Source: Micromonospora sp. WMMD812 (GTDB lineage Bacteria; Actinomycetota; Actinomycetes; Mycobacteriales; Micromonosporaceae). Taken from it: a stretch of 64,000 bases of DNA. A program made the position numbers and the translations under genes. Below, in pieces: positions 14,783-24,072 of this stretch. The notes beneath the pieces were generated by a model. The model saw only the letters and a list, made by a program, of their open reading frames with translations, did no database searches and had not been told where the DNA came from. Where the stretch lies: assembly GCF_027497215.1 (NCBI RefSeq), contig NZ_CP114904.1, positions 6,974,501 to 7,038,500 on the forward strand. The letters are read 5' to 3'. Numbering within the stretch: position 1 is the first letter of the stretch; the number at the start of each line of letters is the position of its first letter.

Positions 14783-17169
14783 TGGCAGGCCTCGCAGCTT
14801 TCCGGGTTCTCCAGGGAGCAGGCCAGCGCCTCGTCGTCACTCATGGCGACGATCGGCTTGAGCGCCGGGGTGACGGCGACGGTCGCCTGCTGGATGCGGG
14901 TCGCGGGACGCGACCGCAGGTAGTAGGTGGTCTTGAGCCCGGACTTCCAGGCGTACAGGTACATCGAGGAGAGCTTGCCGATGGTCGGCGCGCTCATGAA
15001 CAGGTTCAGCGACTGCGACTGGTCGATGAACGGGGCGCGGGCGGCGGCCAGGTCGATCAGGGCCCGCTGCGGTAGTTCCCACGCGGTACGGAACAGGTCC
15101 CGCACGTCGGCTGGCAGGTCGACGATTCCCTGGACCGAGCCCTCGGCGCGCTTGATCTGTTCGCGGATCGGCGCCGTCCAGAGCTCCCGCGCCTTCAGCT
15201 CACGGACCAGATACGTGTTGATCTGGAGGAACTCACCGGACATGGTCTCGCGCTTGAACAGATTGGATACCTGCGGCTCGATGCACTCGTAGCAGCCGGC
15301 GATCGAGGCGATCGTGGCGGTCGGAGCGATCGCGACCAGCAGGGAGTTCCGCAGGCCGTGCGCGGCGATCGTCGACCGTAGCGCCGCCCACCGGTCGAGC
15401 TGGGTGGGCTCGACACCCCACAGGTCCGGGTGGAGCTCGCCCTTCGCGGCGCGGGTCTCGGTGTACGCGGGGTGCACGCCGAACTGCTCGGCGAGCGCGG
15501 CCGACGTCTCCAGCGCCGTCAGGAAGATCTCCTCCTGCACCCGGGTGGACAGCTCCCTGGCTCCGGCAGAGTCGAACGGCAGCCGCAGCGTGAAGAACGC
15601 GTCCTGCAGGCCCATCAACCCGAGCCCGACCGGACGCCAGCGGGGGTTCGACACCGCCGCCTGATCCGACGGGTAGTAGTTGATGTCGATCACCCGGTCG
15701 AGGAAGACCACCGCGGTACGGACCGTCGCCCGCAGCTTCTCCCAGTCGACGCCCTCGGCGGTGACATGGGCGCCGAGGTTGACCGAGCCGAGATTGCACA
15801 CGGCGGTCTCCGCGTCGCTGTTCACCTCGAGGATCTCGGTGCAGAGGTTGGACAGGTGGATGGTGTTGCCGGGCAGGCCGGTCTGGTTGGACAGCCGGTT
15901 CGAGGCGTCCTTGAACGTCATCCACCCGTTGCCGGTCTGCGCGAGAGTCCGCATCATCCGCCCGTACAGATCCCGGGCCTTGACGGTCCGGACGGACTTC
16001 TTCTCTGCCGCCCGGTACGCCTCGTCGAACGCCTCGCCGAACAGGTCGGGCAGCTCGGGCGCGTCGGACGGGTCGATCAACGACCAGTCCCCGTCCGCCT
16101 CGACCCGCCGCATGAACTCGTCCGGGATCCAGTTCGCCAGATTGAGATTGTGCGTACGACGGGACTCCTCACCGGTGTTGTCCCGCAGCTCCAGGAACTC
16201 CTCGATGTCCGGGTGCCAAGGCTCGAGGTAGACGCAGGCCGCGCCCTTGCGCCGGCCACCCTGGTTGACCGCGGCCACCCCGGCGTCGAGCGTCTTGAGA
16301 AACGGCACGATGCCGTTCGACTTGCCATTCGTGCCGCGGATCAGCGCACCCCGGGACCGCACGCGCGACCACGAGATGCCGATCCCTCCCGAGAACTTCG
16401 ACAGCTTGGCGACCTGGTGGTACCGCTCGTAGATCGAGTCGAGTTCGTCGCGCGGAGAGTCCACCAGGAAGCACGACGACATCTGGGTGTGCCGGGTCCC
16501 GGAGTTGAACAACGTGGGCGAACTCGGCAGATACGCCAGGCTGGACATCAGACGGTAGAACCCGATCGCCTCGCCCGGCGTCTGCGACAGCCCACAGGCG
16601 ACCCGCAACAGCCAGTACTGCGGCGTCTCGACCACCAACCGCGACTCCGGATGCCGCAACAGGTACCGATCCGCGACCGTCCGCAGGCCGAAGTACTCGA
16701 ACCGCAGATCCCCGTCCGGGTCCACGGCGTCGTCGAGCTTTCGCGCGTTACGCGCCACGAACGTCGCGGTCTCGTCCCCGATCAATCCCAGGCCATGGGC
16801 GTACGCGATGGACTGGCTGAAGCTCGCCACACCCTGCCCACGGACCTCCTTGTCCACGAACGCGGCCAGCAGCCGCGCCGCCAACTTCGAATACTGCGGC
16901 TCCTCGCCGATCAGCTCCGCCGCCGTCTGGATCGACAGCTTGTCCAGTTCGGCCGTGGTCGCCCCGTCGTACAGCCCGCTGATCGTCTTCGTGGCAACCC
17001 GTAGCGGGTCCACCTCGTCAAGGTCGGCGACCCACCGTTCCACCGCCTTGACGATCTTGTTGACGTCCACCGGCTCGGTGTGGCCGTTGCGCTTACGGAC
17101 CCGCATCACATGCCGACGCTGCTCCGGCACTGCCTGGTCGGCTGCGGCCTTTTCCTGCGTCGCCGTCAT
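14779..17169 (-). CDS. nrdA: Class Ia ribonucleotide reductase, alpha subunit
   Basis: A 796-residue catalytic subunit reducing ribonucleoside diphosphates. It has an N-terminal ATP cone (MRVRKRNGHTEPVDVNK, about residues 22-110), SSPTLFNSG and SSCF (first redox cysteine), NLCTEI (radical cysteine), AVCNLGSVNLG (second redox cysteine), PTATIASI, and a C-terminal SCEACQ shuttle pair. ATG 17169 follows GGAGGGGG; upstream in-frame codons lie inside the riboswitch. B12-riboswitch control makes sense because actinomycetes carry a B12-dependent class II enzyme: class Ia is made when cobalamin is short. Streptomyces nrdABS is regulated this way. No nrdS or nrdR gene is in the window. Confidence 0.97.
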   Translation of the reverse strand: MTATQEKAAADQAVPEQRRHVMRVRKRNGHTEPVDVNKIVKAVERWVADLDEVDPLRVATKTISGLYDGATTAELDKLSIQTAAELIGEEPQYSKLAARLLAAFVDKEVRGQGVASFSQSIAYAHGLGLIGDETATFVARNARKLDDAVDPDGDLRFEYFGLRTVADRYLLRHPESRLVVETPQYWLLRVACGLSQTPGEAIGFYRLMSSLAYLPSSPTLFNSGTRHTQMSSCFLVDSPRDELDSIYERYHQVAKLSKFSGGIGISWSRVRSRGALIRGTNGKSNGIVPFLKTLDAGVAAVNQGGRRKGAACVYLEPWHPDIEEFLELRDNTGEESRRTHNLNLANWIPDEFMRRVEADGDWSLIDPSDAPELPDLFGEAFDEAYRAAEKKSVRTVKARDLYGRMMRTLAQTGNGWMTFKDASNRLSNQTGLPGNTIHLSNLCTEILEVNSDAETAVCNLGSVNLGAHVTAEGVDWEKLRATVRTAVVFLDRVIDINYYPSDQAAVSNPRWRPVGLGLMGLQDAFFTLRLPFDSAGARELSTRVQEEIFLTALETSAALAEQFGVHPAYTETRAAKGELHPDLWGVEPTQLDRWAALRSTIAAHGLRNSLLVAIAPTATIASIAGCYECIEPQVSNLFKRETMSGEFLQINTYLVRELKARELWTAPIREQIKRAEGSVQGIVDLPADVRDLFRTAWELPQRALIDLAAARAPFIDQSQSLNLFMSAPTIGKLSSMYLYAWKSGLKTTYYLRSRPATRIQQATVAVTPALKPIVAMSDDEALACSLENPESCEACQ

Positions 17170-17295
17170 GTCCCCCTCCTCACGCCTGTCCACGAGGTCG
17201 ACGATCGCGCAGGAGGAACGCCACTGGTCGCCTGACGGCGCGCCCGCCATGACTGGCTGGCTGATGGCGTCGGCCGTCCCACGCGGCCTTCGACC

Positions 17296-17316
17296 GCCGC
17301 ACGCGACGCGTGCGGC
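17296..17316 (-). promoter_or_regulatory. Hairpin directly after riboswitch 3
   Basis: GCCGCACGC, GAC loop, GCGTGCGGC: a perfect 9-base stem immediately 3' of the riboswitch on the minus strand. It occupies the same relative place as the hairpin at 12743-12763 and may be the expression platform. Confidence 0.5.
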
Positions 17317-17324
17317 GCGCTGGC

Positions 17325-17505
17325 AGGTCTTCGGACTCGTGGGCGTGACAGGACACCTGTCGCCTACTGGCCGTCGCTTCCCAGACCTCGCGGTCCAGTG
17401 CTGTGTGACGGCGGTCGTTCCCACTCACCGCTGCGGGGCAGTCCCGGATTCACACCGGGTTCCCTCTTGCCTCGACTACCACCGACCGGTAGCCGAACCA
17501 GCTGC
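17325..17505 (-). ncRNA. Cobalamin riboswitch 3 (nrdAB leader)
   Basis: Minus-strand cobalamin riboswitch with all conserved blocks: 5' GGTTCGG near 17498, GAGGGAACCCGG, GACTGCCCCGCAGCGG, GAAGCGACGGCCAGTAGG, and the B12 box CGAGTCCGAAGACCTGCC at about 17331-17348. It lies in the nrdA leader, downstream of the NrdR boxes, and is expected to repress nrdAB when cobalamin is available. Confidence 0.95.
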
Positions 17506-17510
17506 AAGTG

Positions 17511-17526
17511 ACACCATATATGGGCG
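17511..17526. promoter_or_regulatory. NrdR box, promoter-proximal
   Basis: ACACCATATATGGGCG matches the NrdR palindrome acaCwAtATaTwGtgt at most positions and contains a CATATAT segment that could be the nrdA -10 element. It ends a few bases before the 5' end of riboswitch 3. NrdR with ATP/dATP represses nrd promoters. Confidence 0.7.
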
Positions 17527-17542
17527 CGGCGAAGACTCCGCA

Positions 17543-17558
17543 ACACCAGATGCTGTGT
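17543..17558. promoter_or_regulatory. NrdR box, distal
   Basis: ACACCAGATGCTGTGT keeps the ACAC/GTGT arms of the NrdR box. It starts 32 bases from the first box, three helical turns, the spacing typical of paired NrdR sites. Confidence 0.7.
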
Positions 17559-17681
17559 CGGCGTGTCGCAGCGGAGGGTCACGCAGATCTCGCCTCAGGT
17601 GAGCGCGCAACCACCGCTCGACCGTTCGTCACCGCCGCCGTTTGATGCTTGCTCTCGGCGCCAGACGGCCCGTGAGCCGCC

Positions 17682-18169
17682 TCACGCATCTGATGTCGCG
17701 GGACTTGTCGGGGCGGTCCCTTCCTCGAAGGAGCCGGCGCCCCGTAGGCGTTCCGCCTCGACCTGGGACGGCTCGCGCTCGACCGGCATTGGCCGGCTGG
17801 CGGCAGGCGATCGCTCGTGACCGCGCGGCCTGGGACTGGAGAACGTCGCCGCGATCCCGTACGAGGCCTTCCGCGAGGCCCGTCGCAGCGTGGCCAGGAC
17901 GGCCGGACCGACCACGAGGATCGCCACGGTGTTGGTGATGGCGCGGCCGGTGTCCCATCCCGCGGTTGAGGTCAAGAGCGTGAAGATGGCGAACCGATGC
18001 AGGTTTTCCAGCACCGGGGCACCCGCGACGTAGGAGATGGGCCGATGTACGAGGCGAGTTCCCGCATCACGTCCTCGTCATCCGCCGGCCGGGCGTCGTC
18101 CGGGTCCACACTTGCCGCGGAGTGCCACGCGTCGGCGAATCCATAGCCCGGAGTGGTCGAGGACGTCAT
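17682..18169 (-). pseudogene. Frameshifted gene behind riboswitch 4, ECF-transporter S-component-like
   Basis: An ATG at 18169 opens MTSSTTPGYGFADAWHSA, then VMRELASYIG. Around 18040-18055 homologous-looking sequence moves to another frame: ISYVAGAPVLENLHRFAIFT, then WDTGRAITNTVAILVVGPAV and LRRASRKASYG, down to a stop at 17682. The second part resembles the C-terminal membrane helices of S components of ECF vitamin transporters, which are common B12-riboswitch targets. The N-terminal part shows no membrane helices, so the gene may also be internally deleted. Sequence error is possible. The ECF assignment is from memory of the family and is moderate. Confidence 0.5.
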
Positions 18170-18295
18170 GTGCCGTGCAATTCCTTCCCGGTTCGGCGAT
18201 CCCGGCTCGGGAAGGTGGAGGCAGGGCCGGAGATGCACCCGCCTCGCCCTGGGCCCTCCCGCGAGGCCGTCGGCGCGCATGCGACTGCACACGCG

Positions 18296-18495
18296 GCGTG
18301 GGCAGGTCTTCGGACTCGCGGGCGCCACCGGACGAATCCGGTCTCCTAGTGGCCGTCGCTTCCCGGACCCGGCGTGGCGTCCAGTGCGTGTGACGGCGGT
18401 CGTTCCCACTCACCGCTGCGGGGCAGTCCCGGATTCACACCGGGTTCCCTCTTACGACGCCCGGGCCGATCGGGCCCGCGCGAACCAACACCGGC
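18296..18495 (-). ncRNA. Cobalamin riboswitch 4
   Basis: Minus strand, with GGTTCGC near 18487, AAGAGGGAACCCGG, GGACTGCCCCGCAGCGG, GAAGCGACGGCCACTAGG and the B12 box CGAGTCCGAAGACCTGCC at about 18301-18318. It is very similar to riboswitches 1 and 3, suggesting duplication. It leads into the broken gene at 17682-18169. Confidence 0.93.
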
Positions 18496-18629
18496 TCCCA
18501 TCCTGGAGCCACGATCCACGGCGGGTCGACGCACCAGGCCGCCGGCTGGCGCGGCGCCGATCCTCCTGCCACCCGTTCACCGTCCGCGCGGTGCCCTCTT
18601 GGCCTCGGGACTCCGACGGGCACGCCCCG

Positions 18630-18666
18630 GCCGGAGCCGGGAGGACCCGAGGTCCCCGGCTCCGGC
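18630..18666 (-). terminator. aceB terminator hairpin
   Basis: GCCGGAGCCGGG (18630-18641) pairs perfectly with CCCGGCTCCGGC (18655-18666), 16 bases after the aceB stop. Confidence 0.75.
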
Positions 18667-18682
18667 ACGGTGACGTCCTCTG

Positions 18683-20293
18683 TCAGCCGACCGGCATGGC
18701 GGGTATCCGGTCCGGACCGAGATGCCGGGCGTACGCGGCGGTGGTGAAGAACGCCGGTAGGTTCTCGCCGAGCGCGGTGTCCTCGACGATCCGCGCGGCC
18801 TGCTCGGCGCGGTCCCGGTCGCTGCCGTCGCGCTCCGCGGCCAGGGCGGCAAGCTCCTCCGCGAGGATCGACCGAACCAGGTCGTCGGTGACACGCCCGC
18901 CGTCGGCCAGCGGAGTGCCGTGATGCAGCCACTGCCAGACCTGGCAGCGCGCGATCTCGGCGGTCGCCGCGTCCTCCATCAGGTTCCACAGCGCCACCGC
19001 GCCGACACCGCCGAGCCAGGCGTCGATGTAGCGCAGCGCGACCGCGATGTTGGCCCGTAACCCCGCTGCGGTCGCCTGACCCGGCGTCTTGTCGACGGCG
19101 AGCAGGTCGACGGCGGTGACGCTGACGTCGTCCCGGAGCCGGTCGAGCTGATTCGGGCGCTCGCCCAGCACCGCGTCGAACTCCTCCCGACAGGCGTCCA
19201 CCAGGCCCGGGTGGGCCACCCAGGAGCCGTCGAACCCGTCGCCTGCCTCTCGCTGCTTGTCCGCCCGCACTCGGCCGAGGGCCACCTCGTTGGCCTTCGG
19301 GTCCCGGCTGGGGATGTACGCGGCCATCCCCCCGATGGCGTGCGCTCCGCGTCGATGACAGGTGCGTACGAGCAGCTCGGTGTAGGCGCGCATGAACGGC
19401 ACCGTCATGGTGATCTCAGACCGGTCCGGCAGGACGAAGTCCGGCCAATGCCCGAAGTTCTTGATCACGCTGAAGATGTAGTCCCATCGCCCGGCGTTCA
19501 GCCCCGCCGAGTGCTCGCGCAGCTCGTACAGGATCTCTTCCATCTCGAACGCGGCGGTGATGGTCTCGACCAGCGTGGTCGCCCGGATGGTGCCCTGCGG
19601 TAGTCCCAGGTAGCGCTGGGCGAACACGAAGATGTCGTTCCACAGCCGCGCCTCGCGTTGGCTCTCCAGCTTGGCCAGGTAGAAGTACGGGCCGGCGCCG
19701 ATGTCGAGCTGCCGGCGGGCGCAGTGGAACAGGTAGAGCCCGAAGTCGACCAGGCTGGCGGAGATCGGCCGTCCGTCCACGGCGATGCCCTTCTCCACCA
19801 GGTGCCAGCCGCGTGGGCGGACCACGATCGTCGCCAGCTGGTCGCCGAGGGCGTACCGTTTGCCGCGCGCGTCGGTGAAGTCGATCCGCCGGTCCAGCGC
19901 GTTGATCAGGTTGAGCTGCCCGGCGATGACGTTGTGCCAGGTGGGGGCGGTGGCATCCTCGAAGTCGGCGAGCCACACCTTCGCCCCGGAGTTGAGCGCG
20001 TTGACGGTCATCTTGCGATCGGTGGGTCCGGTGATCTCGACCCGCCGGTCGAGCAGGCCAGGGGCAGGTGGCGCCACCCGCCAGCTGGGGTCGGCGCGGA
20101 TCGCGGCGGTCTCCGGCAGGAAGTCGGGCAACTCGCCGGCAGCGTACCGATCCCGGCGGGCCCGTCGGGTATCCAGGAGGGCGACCCGGCGGGCGGCGAA
20201 CTCGCTGTCCAGTGCGACCAGGAACTGCAGCGCCTCGGCGGTGAGCACCTCGTCGAACCGTTCGGCCATCGGGCCGATCACCTCGTATCTCAT
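18683..20293 (-). CDS. aceB: Malate synthase A
   Basis: A 536-residue enzyme condensing glyoxylate and acetyl-CoA to malate, the second step of the glyoxylate shunt. Length fits the A isoform. Visible signatures are [52 protein letters not shown] and [15 protein letters not shown] 20293 overlaps the aceA stop by four bases (ATGA), so the two genes are translationally coupled and form one transcript. This coupled aceA-aceB order beside a RamB-type regulator indicates induction on acetate, fatty acids or other C2 sources. Confidence 0.96.
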   Translation of the reverse strand: MRYEVIGPMAERFDEVLTAEALQFLVALDSEFAARRVALLDTRRARRDRYAAGELPDFLPETAAIRADPSWRVAPPAPGLLDRRVEITGPTDRKMTVNALNSGAKVWLADFEDATAPTWHNVIAGQLNLINALDRRIDFTDARGKRYALGDQLATIVVRPRGWHLVEKGIAVDGRPISASLVDFGLYLFHCARRQLDIGAGPYFYLAKLESQREARLWNDIFVFAQRYLGLPQGTIRATTLVETITAAFEMEEILYELREHSAGLNAGRWDYIFSVIKNFGHWPDFVLPDRSEITMTVPFMRAYTELLVRTCHRRGAHAIGGMAAYIPSRDPKANEVALGRVRADKQREAGDGFDGSWVAHPGLVDACREEFDAVLGERPNQLDRLRDDVSVTAVDLLAVDKTPGQATAAGLRANIAVALRYIDAWLGGVGAVALWNLMEDAATAEIARCQVWQWLHHGTPLADGGRVTDDLVRSILAEELAALAAERDGSDRDRAEQAARIVEDTALGENLPAFFTTAAYARHLGPDRIPAMPVG

Positions 20294-21561
20294 GCGAACT
20301 GCTCCTCCTCCGTGGAGCCGCGCAGGGCGGTGGTCTCGGCGGCCGGGTTGAGCACGGTGCTGATCAAGTCGAAGTATCCGGTGCCGACCTCGCGCTGGTG
20401 CTTGACGGCGGTGTAGCCGGCGGACTCGGCGGCGAACTCGCGCTCCTGCAGCGCCACGTAGGCGGACATTCCGTCGCTGGCATACCCGCGGGCCAGGTCG
20501 AACATCGAGTAGTTGAGAGCGTGGAAGCCGGCCAGGGTGATGAACTGGAACCGGTACCCCATGTGGCCGAGTTCCCGCTGGAACTTGGCGATGGACGCAT
20601 CGTCGAGGTGCTTGCGCCAGTTGAACGACGGCGAGCAGTTGTAGGCGAGCAACTGGTCCGGGTACTGCTCCTTGATCGCCTCGGCGAACCGGCGCGCGAC
20701 CTCCAGGTCCGGGGTGCTGGTCTCCATCCAGAGCAGGTCGGCGTGCGGGGCGTAGGCCAGGCCCCGCGCGATGCACGGGTCGACGCCGTTGCGGACCCGG
20801 TAGAACCCCTCGGCGGTCCGCTCGCCGGTGACGAACGGCCGGTCCCGCTCGTCCACGTCAGTGGTGAGCAGTGTGGCGGCCTGCGCGTCGGTGCGGGCGA
20901 TGACGACCGACGGGACTCCGGCGACGTCGGCGGCGAGCCGCGCCGCCTCGAGGGTACGGATGTGCTGGCCGGTGGGGACGAGCACCTTCCCACCGAGGTG
21001 GCCGCATTTCTTCTCCGCGGCCAGTTGGTCCTCCCAGTGCACCCCCGCCGCGCCGGCCGCGATCATCGCGGTCATCAGCTCGTACGCGTTGAGCGGCCCG
21101 CCGAAGCCGGCCTCGGCGTCGGCGACGATCGGCGCCAGCCAGTCGGTACCGCTGCTGTCGCCCTCGGCCGCGGTGATCTGGGCGGCGCGTAGCAGCGCGT
21201 TGTTGATCCGGCGCACCACCGCCGGCACCGAGTTCGCCGGGTAGAGGCTCTGGTCGGGGTAGGTGTGCCCGGCGAGGTTGGCGTCGGCGGCCACCTGCCA
21301 GCCGGAGAGGTAGATCGCCTTGAGGCCGGCCCGGACCATCTGCACGGCCTGGTTACCCGTGAGCGCGCCCAGCGCGTGGATGTAGTCCTCACTGTGCAGC
21401 AGCCGCCACAGCCGCTCCGCCCCGTGCCGGGCCAGGGTGTGTTCCTCCTGGATCGCCCCGCGCAGGCGCACCACGTCCTCCGCCCGGTAGCTGCGCCGCA
21501 CTCCCCGCCACCGCGGACTGGTTTCCCACTCGGTACGCAACTGCTCAACGGTGTTCCGCAC
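20290..21561 (-). CDS. aceA: Isocitrate lyase
   Basis: A 423-residue enzyme cleaving isocitrate to glyoxylate and succinate. The catalytic signature EKKCGH is present, with [18 protein letters not shown] and VHWEDQL. GTG 21561 is chosen because GAGGGGAC lies about seven bases upstream and relatives start near this point; the longer frame adds an Arg-rich extension. It is first gene of the aceA-aceB unit. The same enzyme family can also cleave methylisocitrate, which would link to propionyl-CoA disposal when B12 is absent; that is inference. The promoter region up to 21789 contains RamB-like sites. Confidence 0.96.
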   Translation of the reverse strand: MRNTVEQLRTEWETSPRWRGVRRSYRAEDVVRLRGAIQEEHTLARHGAERLWRLLHSEDYIHALGALTGNQAVQMVRAGLKAIYLSGWQVAADANLAGHTYPDQSLYPANSVPAVVRRINNALLRAAQITAAEGDSSGTDWLAPIVADAEAGFGGPLNAYELMTAMIAAGAAGVHWEDQLAAEKKCGHLGGKVLVPTGQHIRTLEAARLAADVAGVPSVVIARTDAQAATLLTTDVDERDRPFVTGERTAEGFYRVRNGVDPCIARGLAYAPHADLLWMETSTPDLEVARRFAEAIKEQYPDQLLAYNCSPSFNWRKHLDDASIAKFQRELGHMGYRFQFITLAGFHALNYSMFDLARGYASDGMSAYVALQEREFAAESAGYTAVKHQREVGTGYFDLISTVLNPAAETTALRGSTEEEQFA

Positions 21562-21715
21562 GATGTCGTCCCCTCGAAGTCGATGACGCCGGCAACCGCA
21601 CATGCCTGTGGCGGCGCCAACGTGATGCCGGTCCGGTGTGTCGCCAACGGTCACACGGCGCCGGCAGCGGGTCGAGGCACGGAAAGAGCCAATATCTGGG
21701 AATTTCCGGCACCGT

Positions 21716-21754
21716 TTTGCGAAGTTGCGAAGGGCTATATTTGCAGCCTGCAAA
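21716..21754. promoter_or_regulatory. RamB-type operator region
   Basis: TTTGCAGCCTGCAAA at 21740-21754 is an inverted repeat of TTTGCA, close to the TTTGCAAA motif recognised by corynebacterial/mycobacterial RamB. Just left of it TTGCGAA occurs twice with an 8-base period (21717-21723 and 21725-21731). The cluster lies between aceA and the regulator gene and probably controls both. Confidence 0.6.
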
Positions 21755-21788
21755 TGGTCTTCCCGACGGGCGGAACGACCAGTGGGAG

Positions 21789-23201
21789 GTGAGGGCGATC
21801 GTCAAGACGTTCGCCGGTGCCCGGCTGCGCCGGATGCGCGAGGACCGTGCTCTCAGCCAGTCGCACCTGGCCCGGCTGCTGAACATCTCGCCCAGCTACC
21901 TCAACCAGATCGAACACGACTCGCGGCCGCTGACCGTTCCGGTGCTCATGCGCATCACCGAGGTGTTCGGCGTCGATCCGACCGTCTTCGCTCCGCGCGA
22001 TACGCCGCGGTTGGTCGCCGGGTTACGGGAGGCGCTGCCCGGGCGGGCGGGCGTCGCCGATCTCACCGAACTCGCCACCCGGCTGCCCGAGGTTGCCGAG
22101 GCCGTGATCGACCTGCACCGCCGGTACCGGCAGGCGGACGAGCAGCTCGCTGAGCTTCTGGGCGACCGCGAGACGATGGGCCGCAGCCCGCACGACCAGG
22201 TGACCGAGTTTTTCTATCGGCGGCAGAACTACGTACCGGACCTGGACGAGGCCGCGGAACGGCTGGCCGCGGTCATCGGACTCCGCCGCGGCGAGGTCCG
22301 CGCCGCACTGGAAGACCGGCTCCTCCAGCGGCACGGCGTGGTCGTCCGACGCGACGACGCCGGAGCGCTGGGCGACGAACTGCACCGCTATCGCCTGCAG
22401 ACCCGCACGCTGCACCTGTCGACGTCGCTGCGCGCCGGGCAGGAGGCCATGCGGATGGCGGCGCAGATTGCGCTGCTGGAGTTCGCCGACGTGATCGACG
22501 AGATCGTGGAGGACGAGCGGTTCGACGATGTCCAGACCCAGATCCTCACCCGGGTCGGGCTGGCCAACTACTTTGCCGCCGCGCTGATTCTGCCCTACGA
22601 GCAGTTCCTGACCGCCGCCGAGCAACGCCGGTACGACATCGATCTGCTCACCCAACATTTCGCGATGGGCTGGGAGACGGTGTGCCACCGACTCAGCACC
22701 CTGCAACGTCCTCGCGCCCGTGGTGTGCCGTTCTCCTTCGTCCGGGTCGACCGAGCCGGCAACGTGTCCAAACGTCAGTCCGCCACCGGCTTCCCGTTCT
22801 CCCACACCGGCGGCACATGTCCGCTGTGGAACGTCTATGAGGCATTCAGCGCGCCCAGCCGGGTGGTCGTGCAGGTCGCCGCGATGCCTGACGGGCAGCG
22901 CTACCTGTGGATCGCCCGCACCGCCACCCGCCACCACGGCGGCTACAACCAGCCCGGAAAGGTCTACGCCATAGGCCTCGGTTGCGAGACCCGGCACGCC
23001 GGCCGGCTGATCTACTCCGCCGGCATGGACCTGCACGCGGCAGAGGCCGCAACACCGATCGGCCCCGGCTGCAAGACCTGCGAACGGATGACCTGCCCAC
23101 AGCGGGCGGCCCCGTCGATCAGCCGTCAGCTCGACCTGGACGAGAACCGGAGCACCTTCATCCCGTACCCGCTCAAGGAGGAGCGCAGCCGAGGGACGTG
23201 A
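21789..23201 (+). CDS. RamB-type short-chain fatty acid transcriptional regulator
   Basis: A 470-residue regulator. An N-terminal XRE helix-turn-helix (about residues 9-65, [23 protein letters not shown] in two halves) precedes a degenerate IrrE/M78-like domain (about 170-320, [26 protein letters not shown]) and a C-terminal domain with four cysteines ([19 protein letters not shown]). This is the RamB/MceR family controlling acetate and glyoxylate genes, consistent with its divergence from aceA. The GTG at 21789 is the only plausible start before the HTH, with GGAGG directly abutting it. Leaderless translation is possible. Confidence 0.9.
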   Translation: MRAIVKTFAGARLRRMREDRALSQSHLARLLNISPSYLNQIEHDSRPLTVPVLMRITEVFGVDPTVFAPRDTPRLVAGLREALPGRAGVADLTELATRLPEVAEAVIDLHRRYRQADEQLAELLGDRETMGRSPHDQVTEFFYRRQNYVPDLDEAAERLAAVIGLRRGEVRAALEDRLLQRHGVVVRRDDAGALGDELHRYRLQTRTLHLSTSLRAGQEAMRMAAQIALLEFADVIDEIVEDERFDDVQTQILTRVGLANYFAAALILPYEQFLTAAEQRRYDIDLLTQHFAMGWETVCHRLSTLQRPRARGVPFSFVRVDRAGNVSKRQSATGFPFSHTGGTCPLWNVYEAFSAPSRVVVQVAAMPDGQRYLWIARTATRHHGGYNQPGKVYAIGLGCETRHAGRLIYSAGMDLHAAEAATPIGPGCKTCERMTCPQRAAPSISRQLDLDENRSTFIPYPLKEERSRGT

Positions 23202-23219
23202 GGCCAGGGACTCTAGTCG

Positions 23220-23807
23220 TCAGCCCACCGCGGGTCCCGTCTCCTTGGTATACACGATCAGCGGATGGTCGCCGATCACGAAGCCAAACCGGCGCAGCCA
23301 GCCCTCGGCCTCGTACAGCGCGACCGCGTCAGACTCGGGATGCGTGGCCAACCATGCGCGCGGCGCACGAGCCACGAACCGCCTGAGCCGTGTGCGGGCC
23401 ACCCCGCGCCGCCGGAACGCGGGCGCGACCATCAACTCGGCGACGACGACGGCCGGGGCGATCAGCAGGGCAGCCACCTCCGCCGACGCCGCCTCGCGCA
23501 CGGCGAGGTCGAACTCGGTCGCCGCGGGCAGCACGGCCGGCGCGGGCCAGCCGTAGATCACGCCGGCCACCTCGACGCCGCCGGTGGCCACCAGTCCGTA
23601 GGCGCCGGGATACCCCGACTGCCGGGCAAGCTTGGACGGATATCCGTCCAGCTCCTCCGTCGACTCGTTCCACGGCGATCCAGCGAAACACTGCCGGTAG
23701 ACCGGATGCAGCCGGCCCTCCAGTCCGCGCAGCTCCTCGCCGTTCACCGAACTGACGCCGAAGCGCAACTCCTCACCCCCGCGGCCCTTGTTGCCAACAC
23801 ATTGCAA
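23220..23807 (-). CDS. GNAT family N-acetyltransferase
   Basis: A 195-residue soluble protein. The acetyl-CoA binding motif appears as VAELMVAPAFRRRGVARTRL, followed by a C-terminal strand pattern ALYEAEGWLRRFGF typical of GNAT enzymes. The substrate is unknown. Its 3' end faces the RamB-type gene 19 bases away, so the two are convergent. The start is uncertain: ATG 23807 lacks a clear ribosome site, while GGTGAGGAG lies slightly downstream and could serve a start within residues 14-22. Confidence 0.82.
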   Translation of the reverse strand: MQCVGNKGRGGEELRFGVSSVNGEELRGLEGRLHPVYRQCFAGSPWNESTEELDGYPSKLARQSGYPGAYGLVATGGVEVAGVIYGWPAPAVLPAATEFDLAVREAASAEVAALLIAPAVVVAELMVAPAFRRRGVARTRLRRFVARAPRAWLATHPESDAVALYEAEGWLRRFGFVIGDHPLIVYTKETGPAVG

Positions 23808-23892
23808 CTACCTGATTATGGCTGGAGGGAAGCGGGTGTTGCTTGGCCGTGGCTCACGCTTTCAGGCGGCGGGCGTCGACAACCCGACCGCG

Positions 23893-23938
23893 ATGAGCGC
23901 CCCGGCACCGCGATGATCCACGCAGCCGGGGCGCTCAT
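23893..23938. terminator. Hairpin terminator with short T-tract
   Basis: ATGAGCGCCCCGGC (23893-23906) pairs perfectly with GCCGGGGCGCTCAT (23925-23938), followed on the plus strand by TTCTT. It sits 135 bases beyond the end of the nickel/cobalt transporter gene and can terminate it from the minus side. The T-tract orientation suggests a lost plus-strand gene. Between here and 24072 a 27-codon plus-strand tail (MKQVVEAATLAIRGGSRLEG) may be a gene fragment. Confidence 0.6.
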
Positions 23939-24072
23939 TTCTTGACCGCGCGCGGACGGGCCGACGCGACACGTCGTGAGACCCGCCGTTCCTGCGGCAG
24001 ATGAAGCAGGTTGTGGAAGCCGCCACCCTCGCGATCCGGGGCGGTAGCCGCCTCGAAGGCGAACTCCGGTAG

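Noticed and set aside
15430..17004. A 524-codon plus-strand open frame
   Set aside because: Shadow of nrdA, which is unmistakable on the other strand.
12764..18495. Dispersed 30-40 base repeats that could suggest a mobile element or CRISPR
   Set aside because: They are the conserved cores of the four cobalamin riboswitches, with no regular spacing or spacers.
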